Of a DNA stretch of 40,547 nucleotides, positions 30,101 through 36,933 are shown one piece after another; the stretch's first letter is position 1, and every line of letters starts with the position of its first letter. Made by a program: the position numbers and the translations under genes. This stretch comes from CALBZE01 sp036381255. GTDB taxonomy: Bacteria > Gemmatimonadota > Gemmatimonadetes > Longimicrobiales > RSA9. The notes beneath the pieces are model-generated. The model had not been told where the DNA came from. It ran no database searches and worked only from the letters and a program-made list of their open reading frames with translations. The stretch covers positions 1 through 40,547 of the forward strand of contig DASVDG010000067.1 of assembly GCA_036381255.1 (NCBI GenBank). Reading direction: 5' to 3'.

Positions 30101-30600
30101 TGCTCACGTTCACGCCGTTCGAGGAGGTCTACTCGAAAGCCGTCCGCCGCGGCGCCGGCTGGTTCCACCCGAAGGTCCACGTGTTCACGCAGCTCGGCAC
30201 GTTCGTCAAACAGGTCGTCGAGGCCGGCGGCATCGCCGGCGTCGGCTCCCACGGCCAGCTCCAGGGGCTCGGCTACCACTGGGAGCTGTGGAACGTGCAG
30301 TCCGGCGGGCTCTCCGAGCACGACGCGCTGCGCGCAGCCACGATCATGGGCGCGCAGGCGCTCGGGCTCGCGGACGACCTGGGCTCGATCGAGCCCGGCA
30401 AGCTCGCCGACCTCGTCATCCTCGACGCCAACCCGCTCGAGGACATCCGCAACTCGAACACCGTGCGGATGGTCATGAAGAACGGCCGCCTCTACGACGG
30501 CGACACGCTCGACGAGCTCTGGCCGCGTCGGCGCGCCGCCGGCCCGTTCTACTGGCAGGACGAGCCCGTCCGCCCGGTCACGGCGGCCGGGATCCGCTGA
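27178..30600 (+). CDS. Secreted TolB-type propeller fused to an amidohydrolase
   Basis: A Sec signal (RPGWTAALALALTLAFAPAPAPAQ) leads a 1140-residue protein. Residues 50-660 are TolB/WD40-like propeller blades with repeated SPDG motifs (DVSPDGKTIVF, FSPDGTRIVFTSDRDG, WSPDGRWIAYV, WSPDGSRIVAV). A charged Ala/Lys linker (AAAKAKKARSEGAAADSAA) follows. From about residue 715 comes an amidohydrolase: VLRGARVITMRGDEVIEDAD, the metal site DTHAHLRPS, KMYMAGNREQRQW, a late metal or acid site GSHGQLQG, and the closing LGSIEPGKLADLVILDANPL. Such fusions are exported hydrolases or peptidases of unknown substrate. ATG 27178 follows CTGGAG by 7 bases. A strong hairpin lies just after the stop. Confidence 0.93.
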   Translation: MRTTPRPGWTAALALALTLAFAPAPAPAQEPADSAQADEKKEKNPRQEGLPLEPGRTLEFTTNEGSWISLDVSPDGKTIVFDLLGDLYTLPIDGGKATPLTQGMAFDAQPRFSPDGTRIVFTSDRDGGENLWILSLDLKDTVQLTKGKTNLYHSPEWTPDGDYIVATKGTGFRPAKLWLYHVDGGKGTALTDEPENQRMSGAAFGPDGRWIWFARRTGTWQYNSDGADYQLAVYDRETGETTAKSFRFGGAFRPTLSPDGRWLVYGTRQVAETGLRIRDLETGEERWLAFPVQRDEQESVASRDVYPGMSFTPDSKALIATYGGRIWRIPVDGSAPTEIPFEVDVKLDIGPRVAFDYPIEDSPTFTVRQIRDAVPSPDGTRIAFTALDRLYVQELNEPLKASGDDVVPTLTGARRLTEGDRIEAEPAWSPDGRWIAYVTWSFDEGGHIMKVRADGGDPQRVTRTPALYQQPAWSPDGSRIVAVRGPARAFEEATGAYAPGGATDLIWVPADGGEATVIAPADVGAPHFTSDPDRIFAYGRDGLVSMRWDGTDRKEHVVVTGPTRAGARQPTRASLVLMAPDGERALAQVANDLYVVTVPRIGAEAPTISVTNPENAAFPVRKLTDIGGQFPAWSADGRKVHFSVGNAHFVYDLDAAQAFEDSVAAAAKAKKARSEGAAADSAAAKDADADSQDDRKQKPAYRPLEVRVSIQARRDIPEGVAVLRGARVITMRGDEVIEDADIVVRDNRIVAVGRRGTVEVPADAEVIDVAGKTIVPGFVDTHAHLRPSFDIHRDQVWAYAVNLAYGVTTTRDPQTGTTDVLTYSDMVRAGMILGPRIYSTGPGVFGSYIEFPIKDREHAEDVLRRYAEYYDTKTIKMYMAGNREQRQWIIDAARELGLMPTTEGGLDYKYDLTMVIDGYSGQEHNLPGFPFYKDVVTLFAESKIAYTPTILVAYGGPWSENYYYATEDVLGDEKLLTFTPFEEVYSKAVRRGAGWFHPKVHVFTQLGTFVKQVVEAGGIAGVGSHGQLQGLGYHWELWNVQSGGLSEHDALRAATIMGAQALGLADDLGSIEPGKLADLVILDANPLEDIRNSNTVRMVMKNGRLYDGDTLDELWPRRRAAGPFYWQDEPVRPVTAAGIR

Positions 30601-30610
30601 CCCGGGCGCC

Positions 30611-30634
30611 CGGCCGCCGGACGCCCGGCGGCCG
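30611..30634 (+). terminator. GC hairpin after the TolB-amidohydrolase
   Basis: CGGCCGCCGG and CCGGCGGCCG form a 10-base-pair stem with an ACGC loop, 10 bases after the stop. There is no run of T, so factor-independent termination is doubtful; it may only stabilise the mRNA end. Confidence 0.4.
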
Positions 30635-30636
30635 GG

Positions 30637-30718
30637 CCCGCGGCGCCGGGGTGCACCCTCGTCGGCACCGGCGTGCCGCGCGATCTCAGCGTCGGCCCCG
30701 CGGCGCCGGGGCGCACCC
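30637..30718 (+). repeat. Two 22-base direct repeats 60 bases apart
   Basis: CCGCGGCGCCGGGGTGCACC and its single-base variant (GCGCACC) occur at 30637-30658 and 30697-30718. They lie between two genes and have no known role. Confidence 0.65.
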
Positions 30719-30812
30719 CCGGCACCCGGTGGCGGCGCGCTGAACGATGACGCATCTTGGGAGGCCCGGGGACCCACCCCCGGGCCTCACCCGTACCTGC
30801 CAGGAGGATACG

Positions 30813-31358
30813 ATGGCCGCTTACGACGCCCGACCCGCCGCCGACGAGTACGTCCCCTACTTCAGCCGCTACATCGCCCTCGTCCCCGATGGCGACGTGG
30901 TCGACCAGCTCGAGCACCAGGTCGAGGAGACCCGGCGTATGCTCGACGCGATCCCCTCGTCGCACGCCGACCACGCCTACGCGCCCGGGAAGTGGACCAT
31001 CAAGGAGGTGATCGGCCACCTCGCCGATTCGGAACGGGTCTTCGCCTACCGCGCGCTGCGCTTCGCCCGCGGCGACACGACCGAGCTGGCGCCGTTCGAC
31101 GAGAACGCGTACGTGCCCGCGGCCGCGTTCGGCGCCCGGACCCTCGCGGACATCGCCGACGAGTTCGTCGCCGTGCGTCGCGCGACCGTCGCCTCGTTGC
31201 GCGGGCTCCCGCACGACGCCTGGTCCCGGCGCGGCGTCGCGGGCGGCAACGCGATGTCCGTCCGCGCCCTCGCCTGGACCATCGCCGGCCATGAGCTGCA
31301 CCACCGCGCGCTGCTGGTCGAGCGGTACGGCGTGGGGCAGTTGGCGGGGGGCGCCTGA
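30813..31358 (+). CDS. DinB-family (YfiT-like) four-helix protein
   Basis: This small cytoplasmic protein of 181 aa has the DinB/YfiT four-helix fold: EYVPYFSRYIALVPDGDVVD, then LEHQVEETRRML, APGKWTIKEVIGHLADSERV, ADIADEFVAVRRATVASLRG and AWTIAGHELHHRALLVERYG. Three His residues, one in GHLADSE and two in GHELHHR, are in place to bind a metal. Relatives are thiol transferases or hydrolases, some damage-inducible. AGGAGG at 30802-30807 sets ATG 30813. Function is not known in detail. Confidence 0.9.
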   Translation: MAAYDARPAADEYVPYFSRYIALVPDGDVVDQLEHQVEETRRMLDAIPSSHADHAYAPGKWTIKEVIGHLADSERVFAYRALRFARGDTTELAPFDENAYVPAAAFGARTLADIADEFVAVRRATVASLRGLPHDAWSRRGVAGGNAMSVRALAWTIAGHELHHRALLVERYGVGQLAGGA

Positions 31359-31461
31359 GGCGCGGGGTACTCCGGCGATCGACGGGCCGTCGGTGATTCC
31401 GAGCGCGCACTTGCACGTCGGCGGCACAACATCCTTGACCCGGCTCGTTCGACATCGCATC

Positions 31462-31860
31462 GTGAGCCAGTAGTCGTTTCGCGCAGTCGACAAGAGCACA
31501 CCCGTCGCGAGGCGGGGCCGCAAAGCCAGGAGTCTCCCCCCGGGAGATCGTCCGGTTGCCGAAGCTGAACGACGACCCTTCTGAACCCGTGCTTCGGTAC
31601 CCCCGGCGGTGGCTGCGGAAGCACGGGTTTCCGCATCCCCGGTCCTGGCATCCTTCCTCGCGGGCGGTGGCGCTGTCGCCAACGGACCTTCCATCGGCAA
31701 GACGTCATGATCGGAACGCGATGCAGCAGCCGAGGCCCGGGCTCCCCGCCCCGCGGGACGCGTGGGGCCCGGCGGGCGCTTTCACCGGTGGAGCTGCCAC
31801 GGAAACGTGGTTGTGCGGTTCAGCCGGAGAGGAAGAGCGGTAACCCTTCTTCCTGACTAC
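31462..31860 (+). ncRNA. Structured non-coding segment, possible ORF-less group II intron
   Basis: The 622 bases between the DinB gene and the next ATG lack a convincing gene but are dense in secondary structure. Seen directly: CCCGTC-GCGA-GGCGGG with a GNRA loop (31501-31516), TCTCCC/GGGAGA (31533-31547) and a perfect 12-base-pair stem AACCCGTGCTTC/GAAGCACGGGTT (31584-31629). At 31791-31821 is a domain V-like hairpin: GAGC, CCACG-GAAA-CGTGG, a bulge and CGGTTC. A domain VI-like stem (GGAAGA/TCTTCC) and an end CTGACTAC at 31860 follow, and GTGAG at 31462 would be the 5' end. Order and end signals fit a group II intron without its reverse transcriptase. The domain V is imperfect (oversized 3' bulge), so it may be decayed. 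Confidence 0.4.
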
Positions 31861-31980
31861 CCCTACGCGTGCTGCTCATACCCGGTCGGCGATCCGAGAA
31901 ATGCGGGGGTAGAGGTGAAACGGGCAGAGGATTTCCAGGTGAGTGGATCCACTGTCGGGCCGGTATTCCCGCCTCAATCA

Positions 31981-32253
31981 ATGACCCCCAAATTGCTTTC
32001 CACCCTGGTCGACCGTGCCTGCACCGACCTCGCCTGGATCACGAACTCCGGCGTCTGCCGCAGCCTCCAGGCCAAGCTCGACGCGGCCGCGCGGGCGCTC
32101 GAGCGCGGGCAGCCGGGGGCCGCCCGCGGCCCGCTGGCGAGCTTCCTCCAGGAGCTCGACGCGCAGCACGGCACAGGGCCCGGCAAGCACGTGAGCGACA
32201 ACGCATACTGGCTGCTCAAGATCAACGTCGAGTACGTGCTCGGCAGCATGTGA
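31981..32253 (+). CDS. Orphan FIMAH-type domain, probably a gene fragment
   Basis: Ninety residues match the FIMAH domain pattern: LLSTLVDRACTDLAW, then GVCRSLQAKLDAAARALERG, PLASFLQELDAQHG and a last helix DNAYWLLKINVEYVL. This three-helix domain normally sits at the C-terminus of large secreted proteins. Here it stands alone, with no ribosome site before ATG 31981 and no signal peptide. The frame is open upstream to about 31762 across the structured RNA segment, so the rest of the gene was probably lost or displaced by that insertion. Whether it is translated is unclear. Confidence 0.55.
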   Translation: MTPKLLSTLVDRACTDLAWITNSGVCRSLQAKLDAAARALERGQPGAARGPLASFLQELDAQHGTGPGKHVSDNAYWLLKINVEYVLGSM

Positions 32254-32473
32254 CGGCGATCCGGGGCCGGGCCCGCCGGCCATCGCGGTCCACCGAACAC
32301 GGCGAATGCCGGGGTTGCGGAGCTGGCCCGTATCCCGCGTCGGGCCTGCATCGCGCGGCGGGGCAGCGCCGATGCGCCGTCGCCTGTCACCCGTCCGCGC
32401 GCTCGGGCGTTGTCCAATCGGATCGATGATACCCTGCCGGGTGGCTGGCCCTTCGATCGGGGAGATGACAGCG

Positions 32474-32974
32474 ATGCGGATCGAACCGAGGACGTGGACG
32501 ACGCTGCTGCTCGCCGCGCTCCTGGCGGCGTGCGCCGACCAGGAGCTGCCGACGACGCTCCCGCCGGGCGCCGTGCTCCAGCCGGCCGACCAGCGGGTGA
32601 CGCTGGCGAAGGAGTTCTCCACGGGCGTCCCCGAGCGGCGGCGGGAGGTGCTGCGGTCGCACGCGGCGCTCGCCGCGTTCTGGAACGCGCTGTACGCGAA
32701 CCGGCGGCCCGTGCCGCCGGTGCCGGACATCGACTTCGACGGGAGCATGGTGGTCGTGGCCGCCATGGGCGAGCGCACGAGCGGCGGCTACGCGATCGAC
32801 ATCGAGGGGATCTACCGTACGGACGACGCGATGTACGTCGTGGTGCACGAGACCGCGCCCGGCCAGGGGTGCGTGGTCGCGGCCGTCCTCACGGCGCCGG
32901 CCGTCGTCGTGCGGGTGCCGCGGTTCGATGGCCCGATCGCGTTCATCGAGGAACGCTCCGAGCACGACTGCTGA
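32474..32974 (+). CDS. PrcB-type C-terminal domain lipoprotein
   Basis: ATG 32474, nine bases after GGGGAG, opens a lipoprotein signal (RTWTTLLLAALLAAC); ATG 32465 is a less likely start. The mature protein of about 145 aa has the PrcB C-terminal pattern. It runs FSTGVPERRREVLRSHAALA, then AFWNALYANR, DIDFDGSMVVVAAMGERTSG, GYAIDIEGI, MYVVVHETAPGQGC and VVVRVPRFDGPIAF. In spirochaetes a similar subunit belongs to a surface protease complex; here no protease is adjacent. It is anchored in the envelope and of unknown role. The 220 bases before it show no gene. Confidence 0.75.
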   Translation: MRIEPRTWTTLLLAALLAACADQELPTTLPPGAVLQPADQRVTLAKEFSTGVPERRREVLRSHAALAAFWNALYANRRPVPPVPDIDFDGSMVVVAAMGERTSGGYAIDIEGIYRTDDAMYVVVHETAPGQGCVVAAVLTAPAVVVRVPRFDGPIAFIEERSEHDC

Positions 32975-33167
32975 GCTCCGCGCCCGATGCCGCGGCCGCA
33001 TACCGCCGCGCTCGCCGACCCGCAGCGCCGACGGGCGCGTCGCCGGGCCGGCCGCCGTCGGCTGCGCGCGGGCGCGCCCGGCGACGGCCGGCCCGGCACC
33101 ATCCGTGCGGCGGCGGGCGTCGATGGGGACCATCGATCAACGCCCACCCACCCCTGCTGGAGGCCGA

Positions 33168-33608
33168 ATGAAACCGATGCGACTGCTGCGCCCCTCGCTC
33201 GTCCTTGTCGCCTGCGCGTGCGCCTCGGGCGGAGGCGCGGCCGATGAGCCGAGGCGCGTCATCGGCACGATCGAGCACCACGGCGACCCGGTCCGTGTCG
33301 AGGCGCCGGCCGAGGTCGCCCGGGGCGCAGACTTCCGCGTGACCGTCGTGACCTACGGCGGCGGGTGCGTGCGCCAGGGCGACACCGAGGTCGAGGTCGA
33401 CGGGCTGTCCGCCGTGGTCACGCCGTACGACATCGACATCACGCCGACGCTCCCGCCCGGCGGCGCGTGCACGCTGGAGCTGCGAATGTACCGCCACGAC
33501 GCGACGCTCCGCTTCGACGGCGCCGGCACGGCCACCGTCACCTTCCGCGGCCGGCGCCTGCCCGGGGGGGAGATCATCTCCGTCGCCCGGACGGTGCGCG
33601 TGCGCTAG
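33168..33608 (+). CDS. Small hypothetical lipoprotein with beta-rich domain
   Basis: TGGAGG sets ATG 33168, which opens KPMRLLRPSLVLVACACA, a short lipoprotein signal with its lipidated Cys in LVACA. The remaining 125 residues alternate beta strands (ADFRVTVVTYGGGCVRQGDT, then TLELRMYRHDATLRFDGAGT and TVTFRGRRLPGGEII) like an Ig-type or immunoglobulin-like beta sandwich. One Cys pair (GGGC and GGAC) might form a disulfide. I do not recognise the family. The gene ends by overlapping the 3' end of the convergent leuB by 35 bases. Confidence 0.7.
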   Translation: MKPMRLLRPSLVLVACACASGGGAADEPRRVIGTIEHHGDPVRVEAPAEVARGADFRVTVVTYGGGCVRQGDTEVEVDGLSAVVTPYDIDITPTLPPGGACTLELRMYRHDATLRFDGAGTATVTFRGRRLPGGEIISVARTVRVR

Positions 33609-34848
33609 CCGGCCCGGGGTTCGGTCCGGGCGCGGTCGCGCTCGCGCTCGAGCGCTGGCGCGATCGGTGGCGGAACCGGTCGGCGATGGGAGCGGCGTCG
33701 AGCACCGCGAGGATGGCGTCGCCGACGGCGCGGGTGGTGGCCGGCCCGGCGGCCGCATCGGTCCCGGCCGCCCCGGCTTCCCCGGCGAGCGCGCCGGTGC
33801 CCGGCACACCGACCTGCCCGGCCAGGTCCGCCGTCCACGGCCCGTGTTCGAGCACGTGGTCGACCGCCGCCTCGACGGCGTCGGCTTCGGCCTCGAGCCC
33901 GAGCGAGTGCCGGAGCAGCAGCGCGGCGCTGCGCACCGCGCCGATCGGGTTCGCGACGCCGCGCCCGGCCAGCTCGGGCGCGGAGCCGTGGATCGGCTCG
34001 TACAGGCCAACGGGCTTACGCTTCCCCGGCGCGGGCTCGCCGAGCGACGCGGAGGGGAGCACGCCGATCGAGCCGGCGAGGACCGAGGCCTCGTCGGTCA
34101 GGATATCGCCGAACATGTTCTCCGTGACGATGACGTCGAAGTCCGACGGCCGTTGCAGCAGGTGCATGGCGCAGGCGTCGACGAGGAGGTGCTCGAGCGC
34201 GACGTCGGGAAACTCATCGGCGACGACGCGGCTCACCGTCTCGCGCCACAGCCGCGACGTCTCGAGGACGTTCGCCTTGTCGACGGAGGTCAGCCGGCCG
34301 CGCCGCTCGCGCGCGAGCCGCGCGGCGACGCGGGCGATCCGCTCCACCTCGGCCGTCGTGTAACCGCAGACGTCGCTGGCGTGCTCGCCGCCGCCCGGCA
34401 GCGGGTCCCGTCGCTTGTCGCCGAAGTAGATCCCGCCGGTCAGCTCGCGGACGACGACGAAGTCGACGCCGGCGAGCCGTTCCGGTCGGAGCGGCGACGC
34501 CGCGGCGAGGCGCGGGTGCACGGTGATGGGGCGCAGGTTCGCGAACGCGCCGAGCGCGCGCCGCAGCTCGAGCAGTCCGCGCTCCGGCCGCAGCGCGGCG
34601 GGCGCGTCGTCCCAACGGGGTCCGCCGACCGCGCCGAAGAGTACGGCGTCGGCGTCGCGGCAGCGGCCGAGCGTCTCCTGCGGCAGCGGCGTCCCCGCCG
34701 CATCGACGGCGCAGCCGCCGATCGGCGCCTCGTCGAGCGCGAACGCGTGGCCGCCGCGCTCGGCGACGGCGCGCAGGACGCGCGCCGCCTCCGCGGTGAC
34801 CTCCGGTCCGATGCCGTCGCCCGGGAGGAGGGTGATCCGCGCCCGCAT
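33574..34848 (-). CDS. leuB: 3-isopropylmalate dehydrogenase
   Basis: LeuB oxidises and decarboxylates 3-isopropylmalate with NAD to 2-ketoisocaproate, the last dedicated step before transamination to leucine. It shows LLPGDGIGPEVTAEA, FGAVGGPRWD, LRPITVHPRL, RELTGGIYFG, SVDKANVLE, ENMFGDILTDEASVLAGS and LYEPIHGSAPELAG. ATG 34848 overlaps the leuD stop by one base (TGATG), giving tight coupling. At 424 aa it is about 60 longer than usual. The excess is a C-terminal Ala/Gly/Arg-rich tail (from GVPGTGALAGEAG to the end), whose last codons overlap the convergent lipoprotein gene. Confidence 0.95.
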   Translation of the reverse strand: MRARITLLPGDGIGPEVTAEAARVLRAVAERGGHAFALDEAPIGGCAVDAAGTPLPQETLGRCRDADAVLFGAVGGPRWDDAPAALRPERGLLELRRALGAFANLRPITVHPRLAAASPLRPERLAGVDFVVVRELTGGIYFGDKRRDPLPGGGEHASDVCGYTTAEVERIARVAARLARERRGRLTSVDKANVLETSRLWRETVSRVVADEFPDVALEHLLVDACAMHLLQRPSDFDVIVTENMFGDILTDEASVLAGSIGVLPSASLGEPAPGKRKPVGLYEPIHGSAPELAGRGVANPIGAVRSAALLLRHSLGLEAEADAVEAAVDHVLEHGPWTADLAGQVGVPGTGALAGEAGAAGTDAAAGPATTRAVGDAILAVLDAAPIADRFRHRSRQRSSASATAPGPNPGPASARAPSGRRR

Positions 34849-35495
34849 CACGCTCCCGCCTCCCCGCGCCCGCCGGGCGCGCCGATCGCGACGCCGGCGG
34901 GCACGCGCTCCGGGTACCCGGCCTCGTAGCGCGCGATCTCGGGCTCGAGCGAGAGCAGGTAGCCGAGCGCGTCGATGCCGTTGAGCAGGCAGTGCCGGGC
35001 GAAGGCGTCGATCGGGAACCGGACGCACTCGCCGTCCGGCAGGACGAGCGTCGTCGCCTCGAGGTCGACGGTCACGGTCGCATCGGGTGCCGCCCTGGCG
35101 GCCTCGAGCAGCCGGGTTCGGACGCCTTCATCGACGTCGACGGGCAGCAGCCCGTTCCGGAGCGCGTTGCCGCGGAAGATGTCGGCGAAGCCGGTCCCGA
35201 CGACGGCGCGGAACCCGTAGCCGAGCAGCGCCCAGGGCGCGTGCTCGCGCGAGGAGCCGCAGCCGAAGTTGCGGCCGGCGACGAGGACCGCCGCGCCCGC
35301 GGCCTCCGGACGGTTGAGCACGAACGCGGGGTCGGGCGAGCCGTCCGGGCGGTAGCGCCAGTCGGCGAAGAGTGCGTCGCCCAGCCCGGCCCGGTCCGTG
35401 ACCTTGAGGAAACGGGCCGGGATGATCTGGTCGGTGTCGACGTTGTCGACCGGCAGCGCGACGAATCGGGACGTGAAACGCGTGATCGGCTCCAT
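34848..35495 (-). CDS. leuD: 3-isopropylmalate dehydratase small subunit
   Basis: LeuD pairs with LeuC to isomerise 2-isopropylmalate to 3-isopropylmalate. Typical segments are ALPVDNVDTDQIIPARFLK, VLVAGRNFGCGSSREHAPWA and FADIFRGNALRNGLLPV. ATG 35495 lies five bases after the leuC stop. Length of 215 aa is normal. Substrate-binding Arg and Ser are in GCGSSREH. It is the third gene of the operon and overlaps leuB. Confidence 0.96.
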   Translation of the reverse strand: MEPITRFTSRFVALPVDNVDTDQIIPARFLKVTDRAGLGDALFADWRYRPDGSPDPAFVLNRPEAAGAAVLVAGRNFGCGSSREHAPWALLGYGFRAVVGTGFADIFRGNALRNGLLPVDVDEGVRTRLLEAARAAPDATVTVDLEATTLVLPDGECVRFPIDAFARHCLLNGIDALGYLLSLEPEIARYEAGYPERVPAGVAIGAPGGRGEAGA

Positions 35496-35500
35496 GGCGC

Positions 35501-36931
35501 TCACCTCAGCGGGTCGCGCGGGTCGGCGATCGCGCCGCACACGGCGGCGGCGGCGGCGGTCAGCGGGCTGGCCAGGAACGTCCGCCCGCCCTTCCCCTGC
35601 CGCCCTTCGAAGTTGCGGTTCGACGTGCTGACGGCGTACTGCCCCGGCTCGAGCCGATCGCCGTTCATCCCGATGCACATCGAACACCCGGCCTCCCGCC
35701 ACTCGGCGCCGGCGTCGATGAAGATGCGGTGCAGCCCTTCGGCCTCCGCCTGCCGCTTGACCGCCTTCGATCCGGGGACGACCAGCATGCGCACGCCCGG
35801 CGCGACGCGCTGCCCGCGCAACACCGCCGCCGCCGCGCGCAGGTCCGAGATCCGCGAGTTCGTGCAGCTCCCGATGAAGACGACGTCGATGAGCCGGCCG
35901 AGCAGCCGCTCGCCCGGGCGCAGGTCCATGTAGCGCAGCGCCTTCTCGAGCGCCGCGCGCGCCGCCGGATCCGGGGCGTCGTCCGGCGACGGGACGCGGC
36001 CGTCGATCGGCATCGCCATCGCCGGGTTCGTGCCGTACGTGATCATCGGCGCGAGCCGCCCGACATCGAGGCGCACCGACGCGTCGTAGGTGGCGCCCGG
36101 GTCGCTCGGCAGCCGGCGCCACCCGGCGACGGCCCGCTCCCACGCCGCGCCCTGCGGCGCGTGCGGCCGGCCGGCCAGGTACTCGAACGTCGTGTCGTCC
36201 GGCGCGATCATCCCGGCGCGCGCGCCGGCCTCGATCGACATGTTGCAGAGCGTCATCCGCGCCTCCATGTCGAGCGCGCGCACGGCTTCGCCGGTGTACT
36301 CGATGACGTGCCCCGTGCCGCCGGCGACGCCGATCTCGGCGATCACCGCCAGGATCACGTCCTTCGCGGTCACGCCGTCCTGGAGCCTCCCGTCGAGTCG
36401 CACCTCCAGCGTCTTCGACCGCCGCTGGAGCAGGCACTGCGTCGCGAGCACGTGCGCGACTTCGGACGTGCCGATCCCGAAGCCCAGCGCGCCGAACGCG
36501 CCGTGCGTGCTGGTGTGGCTGTCGCCGCAGACGATCGTCATCCCCGGCTGCGTCCGCCCCTGTTCCGGGCCGATCACGTGCACGATCCCCTGCCCCTCGC
36601 TGCCGAGCGGGTGCAGCGGCACGCCGAACTCCTCGCAGTTGACCTCGAGCTGCCGGAGCTGCGCCGCGGCCTGCGCGTCGAGCACCGGGATCCGGCCGTC
36701 GACGCGCGGGCGCGCGGTCGGCGTCGAGTGGTCCATCGTCGCCAGCGTCCGGTCCGGGCGCCGGACGCGCAGCCCCCGCGCGCGCAGCTCCGCGAACGCC
36801 TGCGGCGAGGTGACCTCGTGGACGAGGTGCAGGTCGATGTACAGCGCGGCGGGCGACGCGTCCGTCTCCGGCCGAACGACGTGGGCGTCCCAGACCTTCT
36901 CGAACAGCGTGCGTGGTCGGGTGGCGATCAT
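35501..36931 (-). CDS. leuC: 3-isopropylmalate dehydratase large subunit
   Basis: LeuC is the aconitase-like half that carries the 4Fe-4S cluster. The three cluster cysteines are visible, one in FIGSCTNSRISDL and two in AGCSMCIGMN. Other family text is LYIDLHLVHEVTSPQAF, TMDHSTPTA, CGDSHTSTHGAFGALGFGIG and SNRNFEGRQGKGGRTFLASP. ATG 36931 follows the leuA stop by only two bases, so translation is coupled. Its 476 aa is the normal length for the bacterial two-subunit type. Confidence 0.97.
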   Translation of the reverse strand: MIATRPRTLFEKVWDAHVVRPETDASPAALYIDLHLVHEVTSPQAFAELRARGLRVRRPDRTLATMDHSTPTARPRVDGRIPVLDAQAAAQLRQLEVNCEEFGVPLHPLGSEGQGIVHVIGPEQGRTQPGMTIVCGDSHTSTHGAFGALGFGIGTSEVAHVLATQCLLQRRSKTLEVRLDGRLQDGVTAKDVILAVIAEIGVAGGTGHVIEYTGEAVRALDMEARMTLCNMSIEAGARAGMIAPDDTTFEYLAGRPHAPQGAAWERAVAGWRRLPSDPGATYDASVRLDVGRLAPMITYGTNPAMAMPIDGRVPSPDDAPDPAARAALEKALRYMDLRPGERLLGRLIDVVFIGSCTNSRISDLRAAAAVLRGQRVAPGVRMLVVPGSKAVKRQAEAEGLHRIFIDAGAEWREAGCSMCIGMNGDRLEPGQYAVSTSNRNFEGRQGKGGRTFLASPLTAAAAAVCGAIADPRDPLR

Positions 36932-36933
36932 GG

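Noticed and set aside
31501..31560. c-di-GMP (GEMM-I) riboswitch, from GCAAAGCC, a GNRA hairpin and GGTTGCCG
   Set aside because: The 5' strand that should pair with GGTTGCC is missing and the P3 part does not match. The structured region continues far beyond a riboswitch, so the group II intron reading was preferred; not excluded.
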